Of a DNA stretch of 64,000 nt, positions 63,901-64,000 are shown in pieces (position 1 is the first letter of the stretch; each line of letters begins with the position of its first letter). Position numbers and translations under genes: made by a program. The stretch spans positions 248,001-312,000 of the forward strand of contig NZ_JASJNC010000003.1 of assembly GCF_030065545.1 (NCBI RefSeq), written 5' to 3'. Under the pieces are notes generated by a model, which was not told the origin of the DNA, searched no databases, and saw only the letters and a program-made list of their open reading frames with translations. The DNA is from Marinicella marina (GTDB taxonomy: Bacteria > Pseudomonadota > Gammaproteobacteria > Xanthomonadales > Marinicellaceae).

Positions 63901-64000
63901 ATGACCCAAGAAAATAACCACGCCATCACTCAATTTATGCTCAATCGCCGTTCGGTGCTGATCAAAAATATGACCGAACCCGGTCCCTCATCCGATGACC
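63901..64000 (+). CDS. Nitroreductase family protein, 3' end cut by the window edge
   Basis: Only the first 33 codons are visible. The sequence HAITQFMLNRRSVLIKNMTE followed by PGPSSDD is the typical N-terminus of one flavin nitroreductase subgroup, in which an R-R-S segment contacts FMN and a Pro-rich turn follows. The substrate and full domain content lie beyond the window. The identification rests on this short stretch only. Confidence 0.7.
   Translation, partial: MTQENNHAITQFMLNRRSVLIKNMTEPGPSSDD

Overview
This window is ordinary chromosome of a gammaproteobacterium of moderate to low GC. The evidence is conserved gene order: fis, a zinc-ribbon gene, prmA, accC, accB, aroQ, dsbD and cutA in one block; fmt, rsmB, a DUF4390 gene and an NtrY-like kinase in another; and initiator tRNA, rimP, nusA, infB, rbfA, truB, rpsO and pnp in a third. 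The overall flavour (Oar-like TonB-dependent receptor, many small sensors, AT-leaning codons) recalls Marinicella-like deep-branching lineages, but that placement is inference. No insertion sequence, prophage, integron, CRISPR array or rRNA was seen.

Layout. 1-0.55 kb: the end of an AT-rich gene of unknown function with a faint TonB-C resemblance. 0.7-9.4 kb (minus): the lipid/shikimate/redox housekeeping block and a degenerate GGDEF-EAL protein. 9.6-15.1 kb (plus): thymidine kinase, then the formyltransferase/16S methyltransferase/DUF4390/NtrY run. 15.1-21.4 kb (plus): an aldehyde dehydrogenase, then a five-gene signalling cluster (OmpR-type regulator, coiled-coil protein, membrane protein ending in BON/OmpA-like domains, Ras/Rab-like small GTPase, cytosolic hybrid histidine kinase). 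21.5-27.3 kb (plus): an SPFH/NfeD pair with a large lipoprotein, then four overlapping genes (gamma-carbonic anhydrase, HD-like protein, SixA, rhomboid). 27.4-30.7 kb (minus): rluB, scpB, scpA, a YciO-type gene and a half-length asparaginase. 30.8-37 kb: poorly known exported or membrane proteins, an M48 lipoprotein and a Sel1/TonB-C chimera.

37-48.8 kb (minus) is the classical transcription/translation operon from initiator tRNA to pnp, interrupted between truB and rpsO by an HscC-type Hsp70 and its J-protein. 49-52 kb is a large TonB-dependent receptor, divergent from a PhoD-type phosphoesterase and an unpartnered PilS-like kinase. 55.5-58.5 kb is a split-alpha-subunit proton-translocating transhydrogenase (pntB, pntAb, pntAa). 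58.6-62.8 kb is an RND efflux adaptor/pump pair. The right edge holds a guanine-deaminase-like enzyme, a GFA-family protein and the start of a nitroreductase.

The most unusual unit is the GTPase cluster at 16.6-21.4 kb. Three genes in it overlap at their stop/start codons, and together they join two-component signalling, a Ras-like switch and a possible peptidoglycan-binding membrane protein whose cytosolic half looks like a roadblock/longin-type fold. Next in interest are the Hsp70/J-protein insertion, a DsbD with two complete N-terminal redox domains, a thymidine kinase that seems to have lost its zinc ligands, and two sensor kinases (NtrY-like, PilS-like) without their usual NtrC-family regulators beside them.
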